Assembly (NCBI GenBank): GCA_964651245.1
Contig: CAZYVI010000002.1
Span: 1-64,000, forward strand
Reading direction: 5' to 3'
Length of the DNA stretch: 64,000 nucleotides
From: Avedoeria sp964651245
GTDB taxonomy: Bacteria > Chloroflexota > Anaerolineae > Epilineales > Epilineaceae
In this document: piece after piece, positions 42,271-51,545 of the stretch
How positions within the stretch are numbered: position 1 is the stretch's first letter
Layout: each line of letters opens with the position of its first letter
Notes under the pieces: generated by a model
The model's database searches: none
What the model was told of the DNA's origin: nothing
The model's input: only the letters and a program-made list of their open reading frames with translations
Translations under genes and position numbers: made by a program

Positions 42271-43581
42271 GTGCCGAACCTCGCCCCCCGCTCCGCCGCG
42301 CCCGCCGCCGGACGGCCGCTGCGCGTCCTGATGGTCGCCCCGACCTCGTTCTTCGGCGACTACGGCTGCCACGTCCGCATCCTCGAGGAGGCCCGGACGC
42401 TGCAGTCGCTCGGCCACCGCGTCGTGATCGCCACCTACCGCAACGGCGGCGACGTGCCGGGCCTGACGATCGAGCGCTGCCTGCCGATCCCGTGGCGGCA
42501 GCGCTACGAGGTCGGTTCGTCGCGCCACAAGCTGGCGTTCGACGCCCTGCTGTCGGCGCGGGCGCTGCAGAGCGCGCTGGCGTGGCGGCCCGACGTCGTC
42601 CACGGCCACCTGCACGAGGGGGCGCTCATCGGGGGCGTCGTCGCCCGGCTGCTGCGGCGGCCGCTCGTGTTCGACTTCCAGGGCAGCCTGAGCGGCGAGA
42701 TGGTCGACCACGGCTTCGTCCGCGACGGCAGCCGCTGGCACGGCCGGGTGCGCTGGCTCGAGCGCCGCATCGACCACCGCCCCGAGGCGATCGTCACCAG
42801 CACCACCTTCGCCACCGAGCATCTCGTCGCCGACTTCGGCGTGCCGCCCGAGCGCATCGTGGCGCTGCCGGACTGCGTGAACGCGGCCGCGTTCCATCCC
42901 GGCGTCCTCTCGCCGTCCGACCGCGCTGCCGCCCGGCAGGCGCTGGGGCTGCCGGCGGCGGGACCGGTGGTCGCCTACCTCGGCCTCTTGGCCCGGCACC
43001 AGGGCACGAACCTGCTGCTGCACGCCGCGCAGCGCGTCATCGCCGCCCGGCCCGACGCGCGGTTCCTGGTCATGGGCTACCCCGGCACCGAGTGGTACGG
43101 GCGGCGGTCCGAGCAGCTGGGCCTGGCCGGCCACGTCCTGTTCACCGGCCGCGTGCCCTACGACCGGGCACCGGCCCACCTGGCGCTGGGCGACGTGGCG
43201 GTCGCGCCTAAGATCAGCACCACCGAGGGCAGCGGCAAGCTGCTCAACTACATGGCCATGGCGCTGCCGACGGTGGCCTTCGACAGCCCGGTCAACCGCG
43301 AGTACCTGGGTGACGACGGCCTCTACGCCCAGCCGACGGGCGACCCCGACGCCCTGGCCGCGCGCATCCTCGACGCCCTGGCCGACCCCGCCGCGGCCCA
43401 GGCGGCGGGGTCGCGGCTGCGCGCGCGGGCCGTGGCGCACTTCGGCTGGGAGCGCGCCGGGGCGACGCTCGTCGACGTCTACCGCCGCGTCGGCGCCGGC
43501 GGCCCCGGGCGGCGGCTGGCGCCGGCCGGCGCGCGCCCGGCCGAAGCGCCGCCCGCCGCCGTCGCCGCGCGGTCGCGATGA
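42271..43581 (+). CDS. GT4-family glycosyltransferase
   Basis: A 436-aa soluble GT-B enzyme. The N-terminal domain has LMVAPTSFFGDYGCHVRILEEARTLQSLGH. A DVVHGHLHEGALIG segment follows. The donor-binding C-terminal domain has VVAYLGLLARHQGTNLLL, HVLFTGRVPYD and ISTTEGSGKLLNYMAMALPTVAF, where the EGSGKLL acidic motif matches EX7E retaining transferases. It overlaps the Wzm-like permease by 4 bp, so it probably builds the exported glycan. Confidence 0.9.
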   Translation: MPNLAPRSAAPAAGRPLRVLMVAPTSFFGDYGCHVRILEEARTLQSLGHRVVIATYRNGGDVPGLTIERCLPIPWRQRYEVGSSRHKLAFDALLSARALQSALAWRPDVVHGHLHEGALIGGVVARLLRRPLVFDFQGSLSGEMVDHGFVRDGSRWHGRVRWLERRIDHRPEAIVTSTTFATEHLVADFGVPPERIVALPDCVNAAAFHPGVLSPSDRAAARQALGLPAAGPVVAYLGLLARHQGTNLLLHAAQRVIAARPDARFLVMGYPGTEWYGRRSEQLGLAGHVLFTGRVPYDRAPAHLALGDVAVAPKISTTEGSGKLLNYMAMALPTVAFDSPVNREYLGDDGLYAQPTGDPDALAARILDALADPAAAQAAGSRLRARAVAHFGWERAGATLVDVYRRVGAGGPGRRLAPAGARPAEAPPAAVAARSR

Positions 43582-44441
43582 CGACCGACGCCCACGTCGC
43601 CGCCGCCGACCGCCCGCTGGGCGGCCGGTTGCGCGAGCTGCTGGCCTACCGCCACCTCGTCGGCAACCTCGTCATCCGCGACCTCAAGGTCCGCTACAAG
43701 AACTCGCTGCTGGGCTTCCTGTGGTCGCTGGCCAGCCCGCTGCTCATGATGCTGGTCTTCACCCTGATCTTCGGCGTGATGCAGCGCCCGTCCGTCGACC
43801 GCGCCTTCCACCTGTTCGTCCTGACCGGCTTGCTGCCGTGGAACTGGTTCAACCTGGCGGTGGCCGGCGGCGTCGGCTGCGTCGTCGGCAACGCGTCGCT
43901 CATCAACAAGGTCTACTTCCCGCGCGAGGTGCTGCCGATCGGCGTGGTGCTCGGCGAGCTCGTCAACTTCCTGTTGGCGCTGCCGGTGCTGCTGGTCATG
44001 CTCGTGGCCTGGGGCATCCCGCTGACGTGGCACGCGCTGTGGCTGCCGGTGATCATCGCCATCCAGGCCGCCTTCACGCTGGGCGTCGTGTTCCTCCTGG
44101 CCTGCGCCAACGTCTACTACCGTGACACGGCCAAGATCGTCGAGGTCGCGCTGCTGGCTTGGTTCTTCGCGACGCCGATCTTCTACGACTACGGCGCGTT
44201 CGATCAGGTCGTCCGCCTCGGCGGCTGGTCGGTCGAGACGGGCCGGCTGGCCTACATCCTCAACCCGATGGGCACGCTCGTCGCCAACTACCGCACCGTG
44301 CTCTACGGCTCGCCCGGCGGCCCGCCGAGCGCGCCCGACGCCCTGTTCCTGCTGCGCACCGCCGCCACCGCCCTGGCCGTGCTGGCCGTCGGCTACTGGG
44401 TGTTCGCCCGGCGGTCGGGGCGGTTCGGCGAGGAGGTGTAG
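43578..44441 (+). CDS. wzm: ABC-2 type polysaccharide export permease (Wzm/TagG-like)
   Basis: A 287-aa membrane protein with six helices. The hallmark cytosolic start VIRDLKVRYKNSLLGFLWSLASPLLMM is followed by a long first periplasmic segment with LLPWNWFNLAVAGG. It forms the channel of an O-antigen/teichoic-acid-type ABC exporter together with the ATPase encoded 33 bp downstream. It overlaps the upstream GT4 gene. Confidence 0.93.
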   Translation: MTTDAHVAAADRPLGGRLRELLAYRHLVGNLVIRDLKVRYKNSLLGFLWSLASPLLMMLVFTLIFGVMQRPSVDRAFHLFVLTGLLPWNWFNLAVAGGVGCVVGNASLINKVYFPREVLPIGVVLGELVNFLLALPVLLVMLVAWGIPLTWHALWLPVIIAIQAAFTLGVVFLLACANVYYRDTAKIVEVALLAWFFATPIFYDYGAFDQVVRLGGWSVETGRLAYILNPMGTLVANYRTVLYGSPGGPPSAPDALFLLRTAATALAVLAVGYWVFARRSGRFGEEV

Positions 44442-44474
44442 CGTGGCCGCGGACCGACCCGGCGGCGGCCGTCG

Positions 44475-45779
44475 ATGAGCGGCGCGATCCGCTTCGTGGG
44501 CGTCACCAAGACCTACGTCATCGCCCACGACCGGCCGCGGAGCTTCCAGGAGGCGTTCGTCCGCGCCTTCCGGCGCACCCCCGCCGCCGACCGCGACGTC
44601 CTCGTGGCGCTCGACGACGTCTCGTTCGACGTCGCGCCCGGCACCGCGGTCGGCTTGGTCGGGCCCAACGGGACCGGCAAGAGCACGGCGCTCAAGCTCG
44701 TGGCGCGCATCGTCGAGCCGACGGCGGGCCGGGTCGAGGCGCGCGGGCGGGTGGCGGCGCTGCTCGAGCTCGGCGCCGGCTTCCATCCCGACCTGACCGG
44801 CCGCGAGAACGTCTACCTCAACGGCTCGCTGCTGGGCCTCGGCCGGCGCGAGATGTCGCGGCGCTTCGACGCCATCGTGTCGTTCAGCGAGCTCGAGCGC
44901 TTCATCGACGTGCCGGTCAAGCACTACTCGTCGGGGATGTACATGCGGCTCGGCTTCGCCACCGCCATCCACCTCGACGCCGAGATCCTGCTCATCGACG
45001 AGATCCTGGCCGTCGGCGACCAGGCGTTCCAGCACAAGTGCCGCGAGCGCATCACCGCGCTGCGCCGCGCCGGCGTCACGATCCTGGTGGTGAGCCACGA
45101 CACCGAAGCGGTGCGCGAGCTGTGCGACCGCGCGATCTGGCTCGAGGACGGCCTGATCCGCGCCGACGGCGCGCCGGACCCGGTGCTGCAGGGCTACTAC
45201 CGCAGCATGGTCGCCCGCGAGGAGGCGCGGCTGGAAGCCGAGGCCGCCGGACAAGGCGGCGCCGCGCCCGACGCCGGCGTCGCTTCCGGCGCCGCCCCGT
45301 CCGACCGCTTCGGCTCGGGCGAGGTCGAGATCACCGGCGTCGACGTCCTCGGCCCCGACGGCGCGCCGCACGCCATCGTCCTCACCGGCCAGCCGGTGAC
45401 GATCCGGCTGACCTACCATGCCCACCGCCGCGTCGTCGACCCGGTCTTCGGCATCGCGATCCACCGCGACGACGGCACCCACGTGGCCGGCCCCAACACG
45501 CGCGACGCCGGCCTGGCGATCGCCGCCGTCGAGGGCCGCGGCACCGTCGACGTCCGCTTGGCCCAGCTGCCGCTCCTCGAGGGCGGCTACGCGCTGTCCG
45601 CCGCCTGTTACGACGCCTCGCTGACCCACGCCTACGACCACCACGACCGCCGCTTCCCGCTGCGCGTCCGCGCCGGCGACATCCGCGAGCGCTTCGGCCT
45701 GGTGGCCCTCGGCGCCACATGGCGCCACCAATCGGGCGGTGACGACCGCGCCGCCGACGATGGCAGCGAGCCCGGCTGA
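44475..45779 (+). CDS. wzt: ABC polysaccharide export ATPase with Wzt C-terminal domain
   Basis: A 434-aa protein. The ATPase domain has Walker A GPNGTGKSTALKLVA, the unusual signature YSSGMYMRLGFA seen in Wzt/TagH, and Walker B EILLIDEILAVGD. Residues about 280-415 form a beta-sandwich Wzt_C-type domain (ITGVDVLGPDG, VTIRLTYHAHR, GIAIHRDDGTHV). That domain recognises the modified glycan end in Wzt systems. It pairs with the preceding permease. The stop overlaps the next start (TGATG). Confidence 0.93.
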   Translation: MSGAIRFVGVTKTYVIAHDRPRSFQEAFVRAFRRTPAADRDVLVALDDVSFDVAPGTAVGLVGPNGTGKSTALKLVARIVEPTAGRVEARGRVAALLELGAGFHPDLTGRENVYLNGSLLGLGRREMSRRFDAIVSFSELERFIDVPVKHYSSGMYMRLGFATAIHLDAEILLIDEILAVGDQAFQHKCRERITALRRAGVTILVVSHDTEAVRELCDRAIWLEDGLIRADGAPDPVLQGYYRSMVAREEARLEAEAAGQGGAAPDAGVASGAAPSDRFGSGEVEITGVDVLGPDGAPHAIVLTGQPVTIRLTYHAHRRVVDPVFGIAIHRDDGTHVAGPNTRDAGLAIAAVEGRGTVDVRLAQLPLLEGGYALSAACYDASLTHAYDHHDRRFPLRVRAGDIRERFGLVALGATWRHQSGGDDRAADDGSEPG

Positions 45780-47839
45780 TGCCCGTCGCCTTCGACTCCG
45801 CCGCCGGCGTCGCCGCCGTCTTCGCCCTGGCGCTCGTGCCCGGCCTGGCCCTGCTGCGCATCCTGTCGCCCGGCGCGCCGCGCGACGCCGTCGCCCGCGC
45901 CGGCCTGGCGGCGGGGCTCGGGTTGGCGGCGGTGCCGGTCGTCGTCCTCTGGCTGGCGGTCGTCGGGGCGCCGGTCGGGCCGTGGACATGGTGGGCCGTG
46001 TTGGCGGCCGGCGGCGCGGGGGTGGCGTGGCCGCGGGGACGTGGGGGCGGGGGGGAGAAGGGCGCGCGATCCCGTGCCCTGTCCCCCGCCGATGCGGCCG
46101 CCTGCGCCGCCCTGGCCGTCGTGCTGGCCATCCAGCTCGCCGCGCGCTGGGCGGCGGCGCGCGACGTCGCGATCCCGGTCTGGGCCGACAGCGTCCACCA
46201 CACGATGATCGTCCGCCTGTTCGCGCTGCAGCGCGGTCTGCCGGCGGACTGGCTGCCGCTGGCGCCGCTGGCCACGTTCAGCTACCACTTCGGCTTCCAC
46301 GCCGTCGCCGCCGCCGTCGCCGACCTGACCGGGCTCGCGGCGCCACGGGCCGTCGTGGTCGTCGGCCAGGCGCTCATGGTCGTCCAGGCCCTCACCGTCG
46401 CTGGCCTGACGGCCCTGCTCACCGGCCGCCGCTGGGCCGGCGTCGCCGCCGCCGTCGTCGTCGGTGGCCTCGGGCCGATGCCCGGCACCTACCTGACGTG
46501 GGGCCGCTACACCCAGCTGGCCGGCCAGGTCGTCCTGCCGTCGGCCGTCGGGCTGGCCGTGTGGGCCGCGGGCGCTCCGGCGGCGGACGGCGTCACGGCC
46601 GGCGCGGCGCCGCGCGCCTGGCGCCGCCGCGCCGGCCATGTCGCCGCCGCCGCCCTTGCGCTGGCCGGGCTGGCGTTGACGCACTACGTGGTCACGCTGT
46701 TCTACGTGGCTGCGCTCGGCGCCTGGTGCGTCGTGGCGGCCGCAGGCGGCGCCTGGCGGGCGCGGGGCGGCGTGGTCGATGCCGGCCGGCCCGACGATCG
46801 CGGCGCCCGCGAGGACGCCGAGCGCCCCGGCGACGCCCCGCCCCGCGCCCGCGCCGCCGCCGTGCGGTCGGTCGGCCGTCTGGCGGCCGTCGGCGCGCTC
46901 GGCGTCGGGCTGGCGCTGCCGTGGCTGCCGCGGTTCCTGGCCGGGCATGTCGACCAGAGCGCCGTGGCCCTGGCGACGACCGAGCTGCCGGGCGCGGTGT
47001 GGGGGGCGGTGTCGCTCGACTACGTGGCGGCGCACTTCGGGTCGTGGGTCGGCCTCGGCCTGGCCGGCGCCACGGCCGTCGCGGTGGCGGTGGGGCTGGC
47101 CGGGCGCGACCGGGCGGTGGCCGTTGCCGCCCTCTGGATCGCGGTCCTGGTGGCTGCCAGCTACCCGCGCGCGTTCGGCCTCCCGATCACCGGGCCGCTC
47201 AAGGACTTCACCGTCTTGATCGGCCTCTACGTGCCGGCCGCCGTCGCCATCGGCGCGGCCGTCGGGCGCGGCGTCGACGCCTGGCTCGCCCCGGCGCCCG
47301 AGCGCAGCGGGCCTGGCGCGCGGCGCCTCCGGTCGGCCGGCGCCGTGGCGGCGACGCTGGTCGCGGCGGCCGCGCTGGGCGTCCGGCAACGCGCTGTGAT
47401 CGAGCCCGACCGGGTGATCGCCACGCCGGCCGACGCCCGCGCCCTGGCCTGGGTGCGCGAACGGACGCCGCCTGACGCCGTCTTCCTGGCCAGCGGCCGC
47501 CCGACCTACGGCGACACCGTCGTGCTGGGCGAGGACGGCGGGTGGTGGCTGCCGGTGCTGGCCGACCGCGCCTGCACGATCCCGCCGCTCATCATCGGCC
47601 ACGAGCGCACCGTCGAGGCGGACTACCGCCCGCGGACGGTCGCGCTGGCCCAAGCCGTGGCCAGCGACCTGGCCGCCGCCGACACCGTCGCCCGGCTGCG
47701 GCGCGAGGCCGTGACCCACGCCTACGTCGGCCCGACGGCCGCGACGCTCTCGGCGGGTGGACTGGCGTCGGCGGGCTGGCGCCGGCTGTACGACGAGGGG
47801 GGCGCCTCGGTCTGGGCCGCGCCCTGGACGCGGCCGTGA
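45779..47839 (+). CDS. Large GT-C-like membrane protein
   Basis: A 686-aa protein with about 12 or more membrane helices and a short soluble tail. After the first helices comes a loop with WADSVHHTMIVRLFALQRG and PLATFSYHFGFHA, an acidic/His-containing loop in the place used for catalysis by GT-C glycosyltransferases. The C-terminus (about 560-686) is soluble and has LASGRPTYGDTVVLGEDGGWWLP. I cannot name the family with certainty (DUF6541-like is possible). It overlaps both neighbours in the export locus, so a role in making or modifying the exported glycan is inferred. Confidence 0.75.
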   Translation: MPVAFDSAAGVAAVFALALVPGLALLRILSPGAPRDAVARAGLAAGLGLAAVPVVVLWLAVVGAPVGPWTWWAVLAAGGAGVAWPRGRGGGGEKGARSRALSPADAAACAALAVVLAIQLAARWAAARDVAIPVWADSVHHTMIVRLFALQRGLPADWLPLAPLATFSYHFGFHAVAAAVADLTGLAAPRAVVVVGQALMVVQALTVAGLTALLTGRRWAGVAAAVVVGGLGPMPGTYLTWGRYTQLAGQVVLPSAVGLAVWAAGAPAADGVTAGAAPRAWRRRAGHVAAAALALAGLALTHYVVTLFYVAALGAWCVVAAAGGAWRARGGVVDAGRPDDRGAREDAERPGDAPPRARAAAVRSVGRLAAVGALGVGLALPWLPRFLAGHVDQSAVALATTELPGAVWGAVSLDYVAAHFGSWVGLGLAGATAVAVAVGLAGRDRAVAVAALWIAVLVAASYPRAFGLPITGPLKDFTVLIGLYVPAAVAIGAAVGRGVDAWLAPAPERSGPGARRLRSAGAVAATLVAAAALGVRQRAVIEPDRVIATPADARALAWVRERTPPDAVFLASGRPTYGDTVVLGEDGGWWLPVLADRACTIPPLIIGHERTVEADYRPRTVALAQAVASDLAAADTVARLRREAVTHAYVGPTAATLSAGGLASAGWRRLYDEGGASVWAAPWTRP

Positions 47840-49287
47840 ACGACCGCGCTGCCGGCGACCCGCCGCCGGGCCGATCGCCGTCCGACGCCGCCCAGTCGGC
47901 GCCGGCCGCGCCGATCCTCGTCATCGCCGGCGACCGCATCGGGGCGCGGATGGCCGGGCCGAGCATCCGCGCCCTCGAGATCGCCCGCGCCCTGCACGCG
48001 CGCGGCCTGCGGGTGACGCTGGCTGCACCCGGCGCCGTCGAGCTGCCGCTGCCGTTCGCCGCGCTGGGCTACGACGTCCGCGGCGACGCGCTCCACGCGG
48101 CGGCGGCGGGGGCCGCGGCGATCTTCGTCCAAGGGCTCACCCTGGCGCAGCACCCCTTTCTGGCCGCGCTCGACGTGCCGATCGTCGTCGACCTCTACGA
48201 CCCGTTCGTCCTCGAGAACCTCCACGCCCGCGCCGGCGACACGCCCTCCGGCCGCCGCCGCGGCCACGAAACCGACCTGGCGGCGCTGCTCGACCAGCTG
48301 CGCCGCGGCGATTTCTTCGTCTGCGCCTCCGAGGTCCAGCGCGACTTCTGGCTCGGCTGCCTGACCGCCGTCGGCCGCCTCAACCCGGCCGTCTACGACG
48401 CCGGCGCCGACCTGCGCCAGCTCATCGACCTCCTCCCGTTCGGCCTGCCCGACGCGCCGCCCAGCGCGCCCGCCGCGCCGGCCCTGCGCGGCGTCCACCC
48501 CCGCGTCGGCCCCGACGATCGCGTGCTGCTGTGGGGCGGCGGCATCTGGGACTGGTTCGACCCGCTCACGCTCATCCGCGCCGTGGCCGCCGTGGCCGCC
48601 GAGCGCGGCGACGTCCGGCTGTTCTTCATGGGCACCCGCACCCCCAGCTTGTACGCGCCCAAGCAGTCCATGGCCGACCAGGCCGCCGCCCTGTCCCGCG
48701 ACCTCGGCCTGCTCGACCGCGTGGTGCTGTTCCACGACGGCTGGGTCGACTACGACGCCCGCGCCGGCTACCTGCTCGAGGCGGACGTCGGCGTCAGCAC
48801 CCACCTGCCGCACGTCGAGACGCGCTACGCCTACCGCACCCGGCTGCTCGACTGCATCTGGGCCGGCCTGCCGATGCTGGTGACCGAGGGCGACGTCCTG
48901 GCCGACCTCGTCCGCTCCGCCGGCCTCGGCCAGGTCGTCCCCCCGGGCGACGTCGCCGCCACCGCCGCCGCGCTCCACCGCCTGCTGGCCGCCGTCGACG
49001 CCGCCGTGGCCGCCGCCGACCCCAGCCGCGGCCGCGCCGCCTACGCGCCGGCCTTCGACCGCGTCCGGGCCACGATGACGTGGTCGGCCGCCACGGCGCC
49101 TCTCGCCCGCTTCGCCGCCGCCCCCGCCCGCGCCGCCGACCGCCCGACCGCCGGCGACGCCACCCGCGCCGCCGCCACCCCGCTGCGCGCCCTGCCGCGC
49201 CGCGCCGCCGAGATCATCCGCGAAGCCGGCGTCCTGGCGCTCGTCGAGGAGGCGGTGCGCTACGTGCGGTGGCGGCGGCGGGGGTGA
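47836..49287 (+). CDS. GT4-family glycosyltransferase
   Basis: A 483-aa GT-B enzyme: ILVIAGDRIGARMAGPSIRALEIARAL at the N-terminus, then VDLYDPFVLEN and LLWGGGIWDWFDPLTLIRAV. The C-terminal region has YAYRTRLLDCIWAGLPMLVTEGD, where the usual EX7E segment is less standard. The GTG start overlaps the upstream stop. It is the last intact gene of the export locus and probably acts on the same surface glycan. Confidence 0.85.
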   Translation: MNDRAAGDPPPGRSPSDAAQSAPAAPILVIAGDRIGARMAGPSIRALEIARALHARGLRVTLAAPGAVELPLPFAALGYDVRGDALHAAAAGAAAIFVQGLTLAQHPFLAALDVPIVVDLYDPFVLENLHARAGDTPSGRRRGHETDLAALLDQLRRGDFFVCASEVQRDFWLGCLTAVGRLNPAVYDAGADLRQLIDLLPFGLPDAPPSAPAAPALRGVHPRVGPDDRVLLWGGGIWDWFDPLTLIRAVAAVAAERGDVRLFFMGTRTPSLYAPKQSMADQAAALSRDLGLLDRVVLFHDGWVDYDARAGYLLEADVGVSTHLPHVETRYAYRTRLLDCIWAGLPMLVTEGDVLADLVRSAGLGQVVPPGDVAATAAALHRLLAAVDAAVAAADPSRGRAAYAPAFDRVRATMTWSAATAPLARFAAAPARAADRPTAGDATRAAATPLRALPRRAAEIIREAGVLALVEEAVRYVRWRRRG

Positions 49288-49493
49288 GGGCGGGGGTGGA
49301 GCCGCGGTTCGACCTGGACCTAGCGATCGTGGCTGATCACCGCCTGACGCGGGTCGTCGCCGCGCGGCTGGCCGCGGATCTCGAGGCGTCCGCGCTCCCA
49401 TGCCGCATCGACGTCGTGGAGCGAGCCGCGGCTTCGGCGGCGTTCCGCCGGCGCGTGGTGGCACGGTCGGTGGTGGTGCAGGCGGCGGCCTGA
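49284..49493 (+). pseudogene. Remnant of an MNT-type nucleotidyltransferase
   Basis: A 69-codon frame starts at a GTG overlapping the previous stop. It encodes DLDLAIVADHRLTRV, ADLEASALPCRIDVVERA and FRRRVVARSVVVQ. This matches the C-terminal two-thirds of small MNT nucleotidyltransferases (antitoxin part of HEPN/MNT pairs): the second Asp motif, then the LPxRVDVV strand. The N-terminal GSRARG-type catalytic motif is missing, and no HEPN partner lies alongside. It is most likely a decayed fragment. Confidence 0.6.
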
Positions 49494-49560
49494 GGCGACG
49501 AGGGTTCCGACCGGCTACCCGCCGCTGGGCGATCGCTAGCGCCCTCGCACAGGGCTCCGC

Positions 49561-50823
49561 TCAGCGATCGCCTCGGTCGCGCCCGCCGCCCTTGTCGTCG
49601 TCGTCGTCATCGCCCCCGCCGCGCTCGCCGCCCTTGTCGTCGTTGTCATCATCCCCCCCGCCGCGCTCGCCGCCCTTGTCGTCGTCGTCATCGTCGCCCC
49701 CGCCGCGCTCGCCGCCCTTGTCGTCGCCCTCGTCGTCGTCGCCCTCGTCGTCACGATCGTCGTCGCGATCCGCGTCCTCGTCGTCGTCCCGGCCCGCGGC
49801 GGCCCCGGCGGAAGGCGGGGCGGGCGCCGCGCCGCCGGCGCCGGGCGGTGCCGCCGGCCCCCCGGGGCCACCGGGCGCGGCCGGCGGCGGCTCGGCGGCG
49901 GCGGCGTCGGCTGGCGCGGGCGGCGCGGTGGCCGGGGCGGTCGACGGCGTCGGCGACGCGGTGGGCGACGGCGCCGTCGTGCTGGCCGGTGTCGCGAGGC
50001 CGCCCTCGCCGACGGGGTGGGCGGGCGGCGCCGGCTGGCCGTAGTCCAGGAACGGCAGCATCGCGGTGGCCACCAGCTGCCCGTTCGACAGCCGGCCCTG
50101 GATCCGGACGTGGTCGCCGACACCGAAGGCGCCCGGGTGCTCGCTCTCGCCGTACTCGGCCACGTCGCGCGGCACCTGGACGGTCAGCCCCGAGATGCGG
50201 CACCACTCGCTGGCGTAGGCCTCGATGACGCCCTCGAAGGTGACCACGCCGCTGCGACCGGCCGCCATCGCTACCGCCACGTCGTCGCGGCGGGCGGCGG
50301 CGACGGCCGACGCGCGGGCGCGGTGCGTCGCCGGGCTGAACGACGCCGCCAGCCACGCATCGCGCCCCGCCTCCTTGACGGCGTAGAGGGTGTCGCCGGG
50401 CAGGGCGTGGCTGGCCGCGTATGCGACCGGCGTCGCCGCCACCAGGGCCGCGACCGAGGCCGCCGTCGCCAGCCACGCCAGGCGCGGCGTGCGCCGCGTT
50501 GCGCGGCGGGCGGCCGATCCGCCCGGCAGCGCGACGAGCACCGGCGCAGGCGGCGGCGGCGACGGCGTGGCGGCGGGCGTTGCAGCGCCGAAGCGTGCGT
50601 CGAACGCCGCCAGCAGCGCCGCCCGCGACGCGTTCGCCTGCTGCGCCGTGGGCGAGGCGATGGCGTTGGACAGGCGCGCGGCGGCCTCGAGGGCCGGCCG
50701 CAGGGCGGCGGCGGTTGCCGGATGGCGGGCGAGGATCGACTCGGCGGCCTCGCCGCGCTCGAGCGCATCCAGGGCGTCGATCAGGTCGGCTTCGAAGCGC
50801 TCGTCGTGCACAGGCGCGTTCAT
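49561..50823 (-). CDS. Putative membrane anti-sigma/DUF5667-type protein with acidic repeat tail
   Basis: A 420-aa protein coupled by 4 bp to an ECF sigma gene. The N-terminal helix reads DERFEADLIDALDALERGE, like DUF5667/anti-sigma leaders. One membrane helix (about 117-137) precedes LPGDTLYAVKEAGRDAWLAASF, the DUF5667 signature. A DUF5666-like OB segment follows (VTFEGVIEAYASEW, FGVGDHVRIQGRL). The tail is Pro/Ala-rich and ends in acidic repeats of the type KGGERGGGDDDDDD. It probably holds the sigma factor at the membrane and senses an external signal. Confidence 0.8.
   Translation of the reverse strand: MNAPVHDERFEADLIDALDALERGEAAESILARHPATAAALRPALEAAARLSNAIASPTAQQANASRAALLAAFDARFGAATPAATPSPPPPAPVLVALPGGSAARRATRRTPRLAWLATAASVAALVAATPVAYAASHALPGDTLYAVKEAGRDAWLAASFSPATHRARASAVAAARRDDVAVAMAAGRSGVVTFEGVIEAYASEWCRISGLTVQVPRDVAEYGESEHPGAFGVGDHVRIQGRLSNGQLVATAMLPFLDYGQPAPPAHPVGEGGLATPASTTAPSPTASPTPSTAPATAPPAPADAAAAEPPPAAPGGPGGPAAPPGAGGAAPAPPSAGAAAGRDDDEDADRDDDRDDEGDDDEGDDKGGERGGGDDDDDDKGGERGGGDDDNDDKGGERGGGDDDDDDKGGGRDRGDR
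49594..49719 (-). repeat. Three 42-bp coding tandem repeats
   Basis: Three consecutive 42-bp units (49594-49635, 49636-49677, 49678-49719) each encode KGGERGGG followed by six mostly Asp residues. They form the C-terminal tail of the DUF5667-type protein. Copy number could vary between strains. Confidence 0.85.
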
Positions 50824-51401
50824 GGGCTCGCCGTCCTCTGGGTCATCTGCCGGGCCAGCGCGGCCACGGCCCGGGCCTGGAGCTGCTTGATGGCGCCGGC
50901 CGACCTGCCCATGGCCTCGGCCGCCTCGGCGATGGGCAGCCCGGCGCCATAGCGCAGCGCCAGCACCTGCTGCTGTTCGTCGGTGAGCGCCCGGAGGGCA
51001 TCGCTCAGCGCCGACCGCGCCTCCGACCGGGCCGCGGACTCGTCGAGGTCGCCGCCGCCGGCGGGCAGGCCGTCGTCGAGCGCGACCTCGGGGTGGCGGT
51101 AGCGCTGCCGGTGATGGCCGCGGACCACGTTGCGGGCCACGCCGAACAGCCAGCCCTGGAGCGTCGACTCGGGCGGGCGCGGGCCGCGGATCGCGTCGAG
51201 CAGCCGGACGAACACCTCGCTCGTCAGATCGGCCGCCAGCTCCGGGTCGGCGACGCGCAGCGACACGAAGCGGAAGATGGCCGCATGGTAGCGGTCGTGG
51301 ACCGCGGCGAGCGCTGCCCGGTCGCCCGCCAGGACGCGCTCCAGCAGCGCGGCATCGGCGGGCGTCGGCGCGGCGTCGAGTGGGGTGCGATCGGCCATCA
51401 T
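50820..51401 (-). CDS. ECF-type RNA polymerase sigma factor
   Basis: A 193-aa sigma-70 family protein. Region 2 has YHAAIFRFVSLRVADPELAADLTSEVFVRLL and GWLFGVARNVVRGHHRQ. Region 4 has LRALTDEQQQVLALRY and IAEAAEAMGRSAGAIKQLQARAVAAL. Its stop overlaps the start of the putative membrane regulator by 4 bp. Two adjacent ATG codons (51401, 51398) are possible starts. CACAAT lies 8 nt upstream of the first, so the transcript is probably leaderless. Confidence 0.92.
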   Translation of the reverse strand: MMADRTPLDAAPTPADAALLERVLAGDRAALAAVHDRYHAAIFRFVSLRVADPELAADLTSEVFVRLLDAIRGPRPPESTLQGWLFGVARNVVRGHHRQRYRHPEVALDDGLPAGGGDLDESAARSEARSALSDALRALTDEQQQVLALRYGAGLPIAEAAEAMGRSAGAIKQLQARAVAALARQMTQRTASP

Positions 51402-51511
51402 CCACCTGAATTGTGGCCCACGTCGCGCCAATCCCGGAAGCGGTCCCATCCTGTCGACCGTGGGACGAGCCAACACGCCCTCACCATCCTCGTGCGCCGA
51501 GCGCCCGTTGG

Positions 51512-51545
51512 GCGGGGAGGTCGAACCGCGGTCCGACCTCCCCGC
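51512..51545. repeat. 12-bp perfect inverted repeat (stable hairpin)
   Basis: GCGGGGAGGTCG (51512-51523) is the exact complement of CGACCTCCCCGC (51534-51545), with a 10-nt loop. There is no T-run on either side. It sits in the middle of a divergent promoter region, an unexpected place for a terminator. Confidence 0.6.
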
